Position numbers and translations under genes: made by a program. Below are positions 40,236 through 52,466 of a stretch of 64,000 nucleotides of DNA, in pieces. Source of the DNA: Pelecanus crispus (lineage: Eukaryota > Chordata > Aves > Pelecaniformes > Pelecanidae); contig NC_134652.1 of NCBI RefSeq assembly GCF_030463565.1, positions 15,601,397 to 15,665,396 on the forward strand. Direction: 5' to 3'. The notes below the pieces were generated by a model. That model had not been told where the DNA came from, searched no databases, and saw only the letters and a program-made list of their open reading frames with translations. Every line of letters begins with the position of its first letter. Position 1 is the stretch's first letter.

Positions 40236-41719
40236 CACAAAAGCTAGGAAATTAACTCCACATTCTGCACAGCATGGACAAATACTGAACACGGGAAATG
40301 ACTGAAACAACAAAATATGAAACAGGAGGTTGCATGGGACATGTCACTCTACCCCAGCAAAAGATGTCCACATGAAGACAGTTTACTCTATTTTCTCTGT
40401 TTTGTGATGCATGGACACAGCTATACCAGCAGGTGATGGTTTGATCTCCCCATTACAGTCATAACTAAACTGACAAGATCAAACCACTTCATCGTCATGA
40501 TTCCCAAAACACGTATTAAAAAAAAAAACAAAACAAAACAACCTATGTGAAATCAAGTAACTAGAGGACTCGCTATGCTTTTCTGCTTGAGGGCTCACAC
40601 ATTTCTGCACAGAGCCACCCAGGCTTCCCACCTCACAGCCAGCAGAACCCACCCCAACGCAGGTGAGGTGTCCCCAAGAGCAGTTCTCACCCACCACCTG
40701 CAGCACGCTGCAAGCACCGCTAGCACCACAAGCGAGGCTGCGCTTCTTGGCGCTGCAGGGAAAGTGCCAACAGCCTCACTGTAATGGCCTGGGGAAGTTG
40801 CAGCACAGTTGCATCATCTTAATGCCCACTGAAAGGATCTGGAAAGAATAGGTAGGAGTACAATAAGGATTTACTATTGCATTCACAGAATAAGGGGCAG
40901 GGAACTAGTGAAAAAGAAAACAACTTCGCAAGATCTGTACTTTAACATTTTACTTAAGCTGTCTATTTATGCTGTACTTCAGAGCTACTTATCCTTCATT
41001 TCTACAAGGTCCACCAGAATGGTGCTCTCTCATTTGGCCTGAGCTGGGTGTGATTCTGCAAACAGCACGCAGCCACTGCGCTATACAGTGTACTAGGAAA
41101 GACAACCTTTCATCTGCGCATGGATCCCATTTCATATCGGGACAGAATCCTTAGTTCTGATGCACTGGGCTTTGCATAGCTTGCAGGGAATGGTAATACA
41201 TCTCCAAAACTTCACCTAAGGGCTCAGCTGCAGCCTCACCAGGCAAGGGAACATAAGCGAAGGGACAGTTCGAGCCACATGTGGCTGGGAAGGATAGTAT
41301 TGCTGTGCTTGGGGAGCAGCTGGGAAAAAGGCACCCGACCTTCTTTGCAGTGTCTGCTGGCTCCTTCCTAGTGCCTACTGTAGAAAGTTCCGCAGCTGCT
41401 GGGAGGAACCCATTCGCATAACAAAAGCGGCTTTCAAAAGCAGTATGGGAGGGTGGAAAGAATAAGAGAAAAACCCACAGCCAGAAGCTACACTGACAGC
41501 TACAGTTAGGGGTTTTTTCAGTATTGCCTGAAAGTCTCAGGTGAGGATCAGGGCTCCAACACACTACGTAGAACATAAACACTGGTGTCTCCCATTACTT
41601 TCTTGCTGCTAAAGAACATAGGTTAAAGATAAAAATCATGCAAGAAACAACTTTAGCACACCCTCTAGCACATTTTTAGGACTCTGATAAAATTAAGTTC
41701 TCAGCTGTGCAATAAATGA

Positions 41720-41925
41720 ACGTGAGGCATAACAGGTATTTAGGAGCTTTTAGGAGCCTGAACTCCAACAGATTTCAACAGGAGCTTAGGCACCCAAATA
41801 TCCTCCTGGATGTGGGATTCAACCCCTAATGTTTCACTTCATTAGCTGTGGAAATCAAGACAATACTTCCCTACTTGCTGAGCTGTTATATAGTCTCATT
41901 TCATCATAAAGGGTGCACTCAAAAA
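41720..41925 (+). mobile_element. Ancient amniote SINE-like repeat remnant
   Basis: GGTATTTAGGAGC, a diverged palindromic core (GAACTCCAACAGATTTCAAC then AGGAGCTTAGGCACC), and ATCAAGACAATACTTCCCTA recall a common reptile and bird MIR-type repeat. The call is from pattern memory only and the edges are uncertain. Confidence 0.4.
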
Positions 41926-44900
41926 CATACCAATGAGCACCAATAACAGATCTTAACCAATTAAACAGGCAGGGGAAAGCCCTTGGAGTTTGAACCATAA
42001 TTCCAGGGAAAAGAAAGCACCAGACTGCTGGTGAAAGACTCCCAAAAGGGAAACATGAGACAGTTGCAACGAAAAGTCTACTATATGTGTTTTGGTTTTC
42101 TTTAATCTGCCTTTAAGTGTTAAGCTTCTCCTGCAAGACTATGGTTCCTTTGAAGCACTGGGAACTTCCAGAGGTAGCAATCACAGGCTGATCGTTTCGA
42201 TCTATAGAAATAACCTGGCTTGTGAATGTTACATGAACTCCACCCATTGTAAGAGAAAATCCAAAAGGATAAAATAAATCTTGGCCTCTTTAAATCAAAC
42301 AAAGGAGGAAAGAAAGCATCATTCCCCCCTTTTGTTTCAGTAGGTCCAGGATCAGCCCTAAAGATTTTAACAGCAGCAAAATAGTTTTGCCTCTCAGCCA
42401 AACCACTTCAGTTATGGAAACTGCAAAATGGCTCAGTTTCTCTTACAAGCAGAAATAAAGTTGGGGGAGAGATGTCAACTTGCAGCATATTTCAGTACCA
42501 CTTACTTTTTAGTGCAGTAAGCACAAACACGCTCCTCACGTTCCTGATCACTTTAGGAGGAATAAGCTATCCAGTAAAACAGGGTTCAGCGTACAGCTCA
42601 TCATAGCCGCTCTGTTACAGAAAATCCCCCATCCATCTCTGAACACTAAATTCTTTGCTTTTCTGCTTAATGTTACTCTTCTGGGTAAAAAAGAATTCAA
42701 GGCCCAGAGACATATTATTTTTGCGTAATAAAGTTATACATATGGATTCAACTTAGCTAGGAAATGTCAACTTAAGGCTTGTCTTCATGAGGAAATTTAC
42801 TGTAACTAGTCTACCAGTATAATTATATTGCTGTTAGTTCTACTGGTAAAATTCCCCTGTTGAGCCTTATTCATAACAACAGCCACCTTTATGGTTTATT
42901 TTTGTCGAGTATGCCAAAAAAGGCCCCTGCTCCAGAAAGGCCACAACAATTCACAGGAGAGGAGGGGAAGGAGCGATGCCAGTGCAACTGGAGCGGTGGA
43001 AAGAATAACAGCATAGAAATGGCAGTATTTCTCTGTGCTAACAAATTATTTGCTACAGAAAAAAAAAAATGCAATGCTGTAAGAAAATACGCTGTACATC
43101 AGATATCGTTGCAGGTAAGCTCTGTGCCAGGTTTATGCCACATTTCATAGCTTTGGTAAAGTTCCCCAAGCCAGACTCCTCTCTGCATCAGCCCCTCCAT
43201 GTGCATCCTTTTGTCTGGCCTTCTCCCCCGCTGCTGCAGCGCATTTCCCAGGCACACACTCTTTCCCCGTTCCCTTACAGGAGCTATGCATCCCAGCAAC
43301 TGCCCTGGGCCCCTTGGACAGAGCACTGACCCTCCAAAACAAATGGGTGTTAAACACCAACCCCTCTGGTTTACAGTTTGCACCTTCAGGGACAAGGGAG
43401 AGCTGCAAAGCAAACAGCACTCTTTGCAAAAGGGATTTTAAAACAATTGCCCTTCACTTCAGCAGTGCAAGAATGCTGAGCTAGACAAACAATGAGCCAT
43501 CTGTGCACTCTTCCCTCCTTCCCTTGTCTCTACCCTCTGGGCTTAAATCAGAGCTCCCCAAGAATGGCAGAGTCCCCCTTAACCTCCACCCACCCTGTTT
43601 ACATCCTGCAAAAAACAGTTTTCTGGCCTTTTTTTTTTTTTCTTCTTTTTGTTCTTAAGAACCCTTGCAAAATCTTCCTTTAAACCTCAGCCCTTTGTCA
43701 GGTGGTATCCCATCTACCCAGCTTTGTCAACTGATCAAAAAATGCCTCCCACCGGAGGATCTGTTCCTTGTTTACCATCCCTGGAGGCAGAGTGGCACTT
43801 AGGAGCCCTAGCCACCCCTTTGTCCAAGGAAAGCAATACCATCTGAATGGGAGACCACCAAAGATTTGCAGCCCTCTTTTGTTAGCCTGGTGTCACTGCC
43901 TATTGGGCCTCAATTCAAAATTGAGATGACAGTAGAGAGGCAGCCAAGTTTGGTAATCACCATGGAGTTTCCAGCTTAGGAGAGAGAAATACCAATAGCT
44001 CAAATTTTCGAAGAAAATTGGTAATTTTATTATCAATGGTAATTTGTGGTTACCAATTTTAACCACTGTCCCATCAAGAAAGACTATTCTAGTACTAGTT
44101 GGGAAGGCATGTTTCCAATGCTAAAACTGTGTTGAGGAAAGAAAGGGGGATTAGGTCTGAATAACAGCATTCAGGTGCATCTCTTCAAACTTTAATTTTG
44201 TTAGTATCATTATTCCAGCAAGCAAAGGGATAAAAAAGTCAACCCTCCTTTGATCTCACAGCCAGAATGGCCACACAGCTCAAAAAATGCTTCCACCTTC
44301 ATGTCCCACTGAAATAAAAGCCCACTATCTTTTAATTCTTGCTTTTTAGAACATCCTAAACAGATCTTTATCATAAAACAATCTTTCACCAGGACCCAAC
44401 TTTGATCCCCAGTCACTCCTCTTCCCAGCAGGCTGAACTTGCTGGGATAGCAGAGCCTGCAAGCTCTCCAACATCATTCAGCACTAACCCAGTTGGGAGA
44501 TGAGAGTAAGGAAGCCCTGTCTCAGGACAACTCTCCTCCCATATGCCAAGATCATAAATGTCGAAGTTCTGCTGACAAAAAGTAATCATCCATTTTGAAT
44601 ACCATGCCCATTCCTCTGCATGGCAGCAAGAGGCTCATCTTACCAGGATGCACATGCAGATACGCTACTGAGCAGGATGCAGGGCTTGCCTTCAGTAACG
44701 CTCAGCTATAAACCTATTCTAATCTTTTTCCTTTTTTTTATTGAAAACAGTCCTTCTTGTAAATTCAACTACCGTGCTGTAAACGTTAAACGGATTTCCT
44801 TCACTGCTTCAAAAAAAATTCCAAATCTAGTACAGTTCAAGCATGCTGTCATCCCACAACCTCCGCACGCAAACATAGATACACCGCAGGACAAAGCGGA

Positions 44901-47900
44901 CTTCTCTCTGTAGGTGGCCTACATCTTTCATATTATTAATGGTGCTAACTACCTCCAACAAATGACATTTGGAAGCCAGTGCACTCTGCCTGGGAGGAGG
45001 GAAAAAAGATTTCCCCATGGTGGCCATAGCTTCAAGGGAGGTCTGCCTCCAGCAGAGAAACACAAGTCTTAGTCCTGGTGCATTGCCTCAATCATTGGAG
45101 GGACACTGTCAATGGGGCGTGTAAATAGGCATGACGCTTGGTTTAACTGTTTTTTGCCTGGGAAATAGGAAATTGAACTTTACATGATCACACTTGTGCT
45201 TCTTAAAAACATCTCCACAATTTTTGAACTCATTGGTCAAATTCAACCAAGTCCTTCAACGGAAGAGTTGTCCCCAAAGCATGGCATTTCTACAAAGTAG
45301 GCGTAAACAGCCAGACAGAAGAGGATCTGTAGGCACTTCCAGTAAGCAAGTTTCAGTGGAAGCACAACTATATTTCTAGACACCAGAGAGACCACATAGG
45401 AGAGAGCTGTTACAAGTACCCTAATCTTGGGAAAAGCTCGGTAACTCATATCTTTATAGACACACAAAAAAAAAATCCAACCACAAGACAAGTCCATTAA
45501 AAACCAGATCTTATTGCCCCCCTGCAGCTAAACTACTCATTTCAAATTTAGTGATTCTCAAATAAGCTATCATTAAAAAGAAATACCTTTTTTGTCACAG
45601 AACTCCCTAATTCCGTGGCCTCTCCCTTCCCACTCTGCCACGAACCTTCCTCTCCCCTCTGCCTCAGAAAAAAGACCAACTGGAAGATAAGCATTACATT
45701 TGGGGTCAATCTCTGATAGACAAACAGAAGACCTAGGAAGAAAAAGGAAGTTCAGAGTATGGTGCCCATCTAGGACTCTCCCCCCTCCAAGTCCCAGCTC
45801 TTGTACCTCTTTCCTAAATTGATGCTTACTGATGTACTCTTCCATGTCATTCCCTTCAGCTGGGGCAGATGCTCCACCTCCAGCAACAGTACACAGAAGA
45901 AACATTTCTTCAGTGCGCCGGCTAAAGTTCACTTCCCACAGATGGCAACGTGAAGCAGGATGATATGGAGACCTGGAAGGAGCTCATCAGGATGACTTTA
46001 AATTCCCAGAATTTCACTGCTTTGGCGGCTGTTCCCCACAACCAACCCATCACTGTCACACCTCACAAAAGTCTGACCCAGGAGCAGAACCACTATTTTC
46101 TGATCCTCAACTTGAGGATATGTCCTCAAAACTCAACCTCACTTCCCTAATCCATGTGCTGAAGTAGCTACCACAGAGCTAGCCCTGACACAGCAGCTGT
46201 CCTTTAACTTCAGAGCTAATAGCCTAGTGAAACAAAATTAGGATGAGGAAGGGAGGGTTTATACATCTGTGCTATTATTTAAGTCCTCAGGTTCCTCTGT
46301 TGAAGTATGCTTCAACACTACACTTGAAAGAAACTGTTTCCACCCCATGAAAGGTGGAAGAAAACCTTGGGTTTTTAATAATTTTCCTTGAATTCCAGGC
46401 TCAACTCGCAAACTAAACTGATTTGATCTTTCATCTCTTTGAGGTAGATATGCTGAACTCTACAAAAGTTGTTTCAAAATCTTATCTGAAATATGGATCC
46501 ACAACTACCACTACCCCTCTCTAATTTACTGTCTTCCCAAAGGCCCTCTATTTTATTGCATTTTCATGAAAACAAAGAGGGGCAGAGTCAGTCTCCACCA
46601 TTTCAAAAGTGTTCACTGTCACCTTGGAGTTTGGTGTAATATTTCAGCGGTGCTTTAGGCATGTGGTTTATAAAGCACTTAGGGACCCATTAAATACCAA
46701 AATTTAAGGCTAAAGGCTGGCAAGCTGAGGGCAGTGAGCTTTTAAATTTATGAAAGGCTACAGAACTAAGAGGCCACTAAAGTGACAGCTGTCAGCACCA
46801 CTCCATCCTACATTCATGCAGGCTCAAAGGAGAAGCCAGCACGCACTCAAAAGAAAGAGAGCACTCGTTCCAACTTTCAGGCTATTTTCTAAATACTCTT
46901 TTCAAATTCCTTTCATACTCAGAAAAAGCCTTCCAGAAAACATCCACCCCTCTGCAAGCCTTGCATTTGTTACCTGATCCAGTTTTGCACTCCTTTTTCT
47001 TCCTCCCAGCTCTAACAAGCATCCTTGCCCTTTTACAAGTTAAGGTCATTCAAAGGATCTATACAAGCCAGCAGAACACAAGCTGGACTGGAGATCTTGA
47101 AAGGCTCACGCTTACCCTCACCTTTAATAGGGAAGCACCACCCACAGAGACAACACGTTATCCCGGCATGCACCGCTTCCTCCCGATCCAAATGGTAAGT
47201 AGCACAAATCAAAAGGACCACAGCAAGTTGGAACCTGTTGTCTCTGCGGGTGGTACCCTGCATCTGTATTGGAGATGAAGGCAGCTGCAATCTCTTCGGC
47301 TTTACAAAAATGGGATGCTGCACTTTGGCTCCTGGCTAGCTGCCAGGGAAAAAAAAAAAAACCACCCAAAACAAAACCAACCACCACCACCCTTGTCAAT
47401 ATGAAGTTTGTGTAGATCAAGAAACCAAAGTATTGGAATTTGCATAAAAAGCTAAATATCAAAACAAAGTTGGCATGTTTCTTCTCAGGATGTGGGAAGG
47501 CCACAAATACAAGTCTTACCTCTTAACCTAGCCATAATTTAAGCTTTGCTTTCTATTGTGGCTCTGAATTACAACCTTGCAATTTTAATACAAATAAGAC
47601 TATTCAAGGTTTTCAGGAATTCTATCGCATCATGGTTCTCATTTTCCACACACTTTTTAAACTGTTAACAAAAAGGGTGAGCGCTCAAACTACAGGAACA
47701 GTTAATGAGAGATTCAGCCTCGGCCTTACAGCGAACTGGAGACAGGAGTCAGTCTGGTGAAAACACACATCACTTCCTAGCTCTCTGGACAGCCCTGCAA
47801 ACCCCTGCGCCAGCACAACCCAGGGCTGGAGCACGCCATTGCACCACAGTAGCCGAAGCTGGTGTTGCCAGTAACGGAGTCCGAGTCCAGCTACGCTTGC

Positions 47901-48491
47901 TGACGCTGCCTTCCTCAAGCATCCGTTCTCCATGTAGGCAGAAGTCACCATCACACCTGGAAACTGCAGGAAGGATCAGGTGCCTGTGCCCTGGCTATGC
48001 CAGCGGTCTGGCATCAGAGCGTGAACCTGCAATTGCCAGCTGAGGCACCGTGCTTTGTGCAGACACACAGTGACATGTTCCTTGCTGCTGACTTTGCTGT
48101 GGGGCAGTAGCTGCCAGCAAGGGGTGGAAAAGGGAGTAGGACCTGTCTCCTCTCTCTCAGCTGCCCAGCCAGATGCTTCCTGCCAGCGTGCTCATATGCT
48201 ACACCCGCACTCATTGCTGCAGTACACAATCTTTCTTTCAGAAAGCAAAAACGGTCCAAAAAAAGGCTCTGCTCTAACCCTGCTGAGCAGATCCAAGAAG
48301 TTACATGTCAGTTTTGATTTTAAAGTAGATAGAAATAAGTTCAAAACGGAGAATAACTTGCAAAAATGTCCCGGAAGGATTTCTGCTGCCACTCAAGTTG
48401 TGCAACATTCTCGACTGGAGAGACTTATTTCCATGCAAGCAGCTTGGCGTGAAATCCCACTGAAAGGCCCTGTGGTTCCTTAACGCTGTCG

Positions 48492-48499
48492 TGACGTCA
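48492..48499. promoter_or_regulatory. Perfect CRE palindrome in SUFU intron 2
   Basis: TGACGTCA is the full CREB/ATF site. It sits in CpG-poor intron, where a retained CpG is uncommon. An inverted repeat (TCATGGT at 48542 and ACCATGA at 48558) follows 40 bp later. Confidence 0.5.
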
Positions 48500-51400
48500 T
48501 GATTTAGGATTTTTAGAGCGATCAGCCCAGCGCAGCTGGTGTCATGGTTGCCATTATACCATGAAACATTGAGTGGTTTTAAATGAAAAAGGTTTCCCCG
48601 TTTGAAATTCTTAGATTTCTTCCATCTTACTCTGTGGACTCTTAAAACCAGACCAGTTCTATAAGCAGAGTATAGCTGATATTTAAGCAGAGCAGGAAAT
48701 AGTGCTGCTTTAACTGAAAATAAATCTGTCAACAAGGAGGCACAGGGAGAGCTCCACTTCAGACTTTTCAGGTTCTTATTAAAAAATATAAATTAAAGTC
48801 AACATTTTCACGTTACTTGCTACATCTGTTTGCTATTCCATTATAAATAAAAATATAGGGGCCTCCAATTCAGTGTTGGTTCACTCAAAAAAAAAAATCA
48901 AAAAGTCCTTTTCATTTAAAACTGCATTATAATTGGCCTAGATTGTAGTGTATTACCAGAAGAGGTCCACAAGAAATAAGCTATACATTACCCAAAGTGA
49001 AGCTGGAAGATTAAAAAGACCTTTGGCAGTGTACTATCCTTCCCTTTCTAAAGGATGAAGGACAGCAAGGTTGGGGAAGCACATCCCTATTGTAGGAACC
49101 TTGCTGACAGTCACAAGCAGGTCCAGCTCTGCACTCTTTGCAGAGAGAGCTGAGAAACCAGAAAACCCCACAAACTAAACCCTATCTCCAGAGGCCAGGG
49201 CAGTTGAGCAGAGCTTTAAAGGAAATCTTCCAAAGATTTAAACAACTCCCCTGTCATCCTGTGCTCCTGCCAACCACCCTGCAGCACACTTTACCTGGGA
49301 CAGCAGAATCCCAAAGTCCTCCAAGCAACAAAGAGACTGATACCCATTTTCTTATACAAAGGGCTTTATTAAATTCCCTGCCGGAGAACAAAAGCCTCCT
49401 GAGCATATAGGAAAACCACTACATTCCTGCAATGTGCACCCAGTGCCGGTCTGTTGATGTGCTGTTCACGTGGCAGTTGCGTTTCAAGAGTAGTTAGCAA
49501 ACAGTGACTGCTGTTGGGAGTAAGAATCGCTGGTGAGGGCTAAGCTCCTTTGAAAATCTTCTCTCTGCCTATCTACAGTGCTCACCTACCAGGTGATAAC
49601 TTCAGGTTCCGTGTTTAAGAGATGTGTAGGTTCCGACAGCTTTACCACATGCATAACTGTATATTATTTGCCATAAAGGCAGAGCCATCCTTCTCAACAG
49701 CACGTGTAGTATTAAGTTTTGTAGCTCCAAGAATAAGGGCAAAATAAAGGTGACAGACTGTAGGCAGCTGAACATCTCAGGGCGAGTGACACAGGGACAC
49801 CCCGCTGTGGAGCCGGGAACACTGTTCCAGACAGAGAGAAGGGAAACCCACACATGTACCCAGGGCACGGAAATCACTTTGAGCAGGCCCATGCTCAAGA
49901 GGTTGATGGATCTGAGTGAGCCCATGCTCAAGGTTGCTGCCAATGTGTGCAAATCAGCGCAGCAGCGAGGGCTTGCTGTTTGCTTGCAGTGCCCAGCTGC
50001 AGCTGCCTCTGGCAGCACGGTGCTGGGGGCAGCGGGGGCACACCGGCTCTCTAAGCCTCCTCCCAGGCTCACACACATGCAGGGCACTCAGGGACTTCAG
50101 ACCTCCCACAGCATGGCACAGACTTTGCTCCTGCTTTGCTCTGCAGGCCTTGGAAATCGCCTGCAGCCTATGGCTAGAGATGGGGTTTTAATTCCTGTGC
50201 CCTGTAACCAGCAAAAGGCACATTCCAGTATCCCAGTCTGAATTTCCATATCAAACTGTATGACAGTATGAAGAGTTAGGAGGTCTTGTGCCAGGAAGTT
50301 ATTTAAAGTTGTGACATTCCACCTGCGTGATACTTTCACTCCTCCTCCCCCAAGCCTTCGACTACAGAAGAACAGTTTTTTGTCTGGCAGACAGTTTTCG
50401 GGACTGAGAAGACAGAGTATGTGCCGAGGCCAAGACAGCTGTGTCCTTACATAATTTGCTTCTTCATTCATAAAAACACATCACCCTTCACGTCTTCAGC
50501 TGAGACCCTCATGTCCACTCCCTGCTCTCACCCAAAACCATCAGGAAAGAGTCTAAGCAAAGAGAATAGTCTCACCACAGGAAAGCCTCAGGCTGACAAG
50601 TCACCAAATAGAGTAAGTCAGAACAGTACTTACTCCCTCCAACATTAAATGCCAGCAAAACAAGGTGGGCAAACACAGGTCACCTAATCTTGGCAACCCC
50701 AAGTTTTTAGTGGCAAAGATGAAATCTCATGATCTGAGAACAAAGGCACCATGTGAAGGCCTTTGTGTCCATGGTAGGGTCTCTTGTGGCAGCGAGGGAA
50801 GGAAGCGTTTAACTTCATTTCTTTCACTTGCCCTACCTTTCCCCTACCCCAGCAACTAACAGCTGGGGTTTGTTGCTAGCAGAGGTGTTGGTTAAATGTC
50901 CCAGGCAGATCTCTGTGACACTAGGGTCCCTTTATAAACTCCAGTCTTAATAGACTTGTCTTCTGAAAAACAGCTCTGTAACCACAAACAGGAGAAAAAA
51001 ACCCAGGAGAAACTGCCTTGAGGACGTAGGTAAGGTTAAAGAAACTGCCTGAGTGCTGCTATTACAAGAGAAGCACCTGGGTGAAAAAAATGGTGGCTGA
51101 ATCAAGAGCTAAGACAAACAAAAGAGGGAAAGTCTGGGTGAACAAACCAGGGCCTTTGCTGCACCATTCATCAAGGACATTTACCCTACAACTATGAAAC
51201 AGAGCAAAGACAGTTTCACTAAACAGCGACGGTAGAAACCTTCTGCCATTTCTGGCTGGTTAAAAGGCCACGTTCACAGCCCCGAGATCATGACAGCTTA
51301 GCTACTGCTACTCACTTGAACTGCAGTTAAGGAGCAAGGTCAATAGAAGACAAGAATAAGATTAGACCAATCTGCTTGCCTGGTCTAATACAAAATGCCT

Positions 51401-51986
51401 GCTAAACACCATCCATACCAGCAAGCTAAGATAATAATTTCGTTATTGGAGAGAAGACAGTCAAACAATTATAATTTTATGCTTCTGTTACACAGATTGG
51501 CACTTTATACAACAGCCACTGGGGTGGCAGTCCGCTGACAGCAACACTGCTGTGCCAGGAATAGGAAAAATGCCCTTACAGCAGTTTTCCAGAGGAAGGC
51601 ATTTAACATGCACAGGGAGGGGTCAGGATTTAAGCATATGACCATAACAGACTACCAAGAGTGAAAAACACAACAAGACATTCAGTTAAAAAAAGTTTCC
51701 CTACCAGTGTAAAAAAAAAAAAAACCAAACAAACAAAAAAAAAACCCCTCAACTTCTAACACTAACAAGGAAGTATACTGCATTCAAAGCCTGCAGAGGG
51801 GAACATAGTAACTCTTCTACATCCAAGAATAGGCATACATCACCCCTTGTGAGACCCTGGCTATGGTATTCTCAGCTGAAAACCAGCTGTTCAAATAACA
51901 AGAACAGCAGGACAGGGTTCTACCTACACTCCCCAAAATGCAATGCAAAACACAACACACAGCAACAGAACTTAAGTGACACTTAC

Positions 51987-52121
51987 TCATGTACTCTGTT
52001 GTCTCCATACAAATCACTTAACCCAAAGCTGACGTAGTGCCAGTGCTCAGGAACATTCAGCGCTGGGTTTCCCAGGTTTCTGTACATGCTAACGTAGTCC
52101 AGAGGATCAGGTCCCCCCAGC
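51987..52121 (-). CDS. SUFU: SUFU coding exon 2 (residues 61-106)
   Basis: The reverse complement translates to LGGPDPLDYVSMYRNLG, then NPALNVPEHWHYVSFG, then LSDLYGDNRVHE, the SUFU N-terminal domain segment that follows KYW. The acceptor is a pyrimidine-rich tract ending TGCAG at 52122; the donor GTAAGT occupies 51986-51981. Length is 135 nt, as I recall for human exon 2, and the split codons at both ends rebuild Trp61 and Glu106. Differences from the human protein are conservative (VGSPSANI becomes LGNPALNV). The first 13 exon bases and the acceptor are copied 179 bp upstream by a tandem duplication, but this copy is the intact one. Confidence 0.97.
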
Positions 52122-52466
52122 CTGCATTAAAAACAGAAAGATTCTTAAGTTAGTTAGGTTATCCAAGACAAGTGGGAATTGTCCACAGGTGCTACAAGGG
52201 GGCTGCACAAAGACCTGCTTTAAAACATAGCTAGTGACAAAAATGAAATTAGCATGTTCAAGTTACCTCTAAAAAAAAAAAAAAACGAGGTCCCCCCAGC
52301 CTGCATTAAAAACAGAAAGATTCTTAAGTTAGTTAGGTTATCCAAGACAAGTGGGAATTGTCCACAGGTGCTACAAGGGGGCTGCACAAAGACCTGCTTT
52401 AAAACATAGCTAGTGACAAAAATGAAATTAGCATGTTCAAGTTACCTCTAAAAAAAAAAAAAACGA
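52109..52466. repeat. Tandem duplication (179 bp x 2) over the SUFU exon 2 acceptor
   Basis: The segment 52109-52287 is repeated directly at 52288 to about 52466. By eye the copies are identical except for one A in the internal A run (15 against 14). The unit contains the first 13 bases of SUFU exon 2, the AG acceptor, its pyrimidine tract and about 150 bp of intron 1, ending in an A run and CGAGG. The outer copy is a decoy acceptor with no exon body behind it. Near identity means a recent event, a polymorphism or an assembly artefact. Confidence 0.95.

Larger units (their letters stand above)
30789..51986 (-). other. SUFU: SUFU intron 2
   Basis: About 21.2 kb. It holds an AT-rich 3'-UTR-like block (32430-34160), an AT microsatellite (34911-34937), a G/T-rich simple repeat (35258-35382), a CR1 remnant (39285-39520), MIR-like relics (40060-40235 and 41720-41925) and a perfect CRE palindrome (48492-48499). 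No coding exon other than the flanking SUFU exons is recognised. Confidence 0.8.

Noticed and set aside
46655-46705. Possible MIR tail (TATAAAGCACTTAGGGACCC)
   Set aside because: Too short and lacking the other MIR blocks to support a call.
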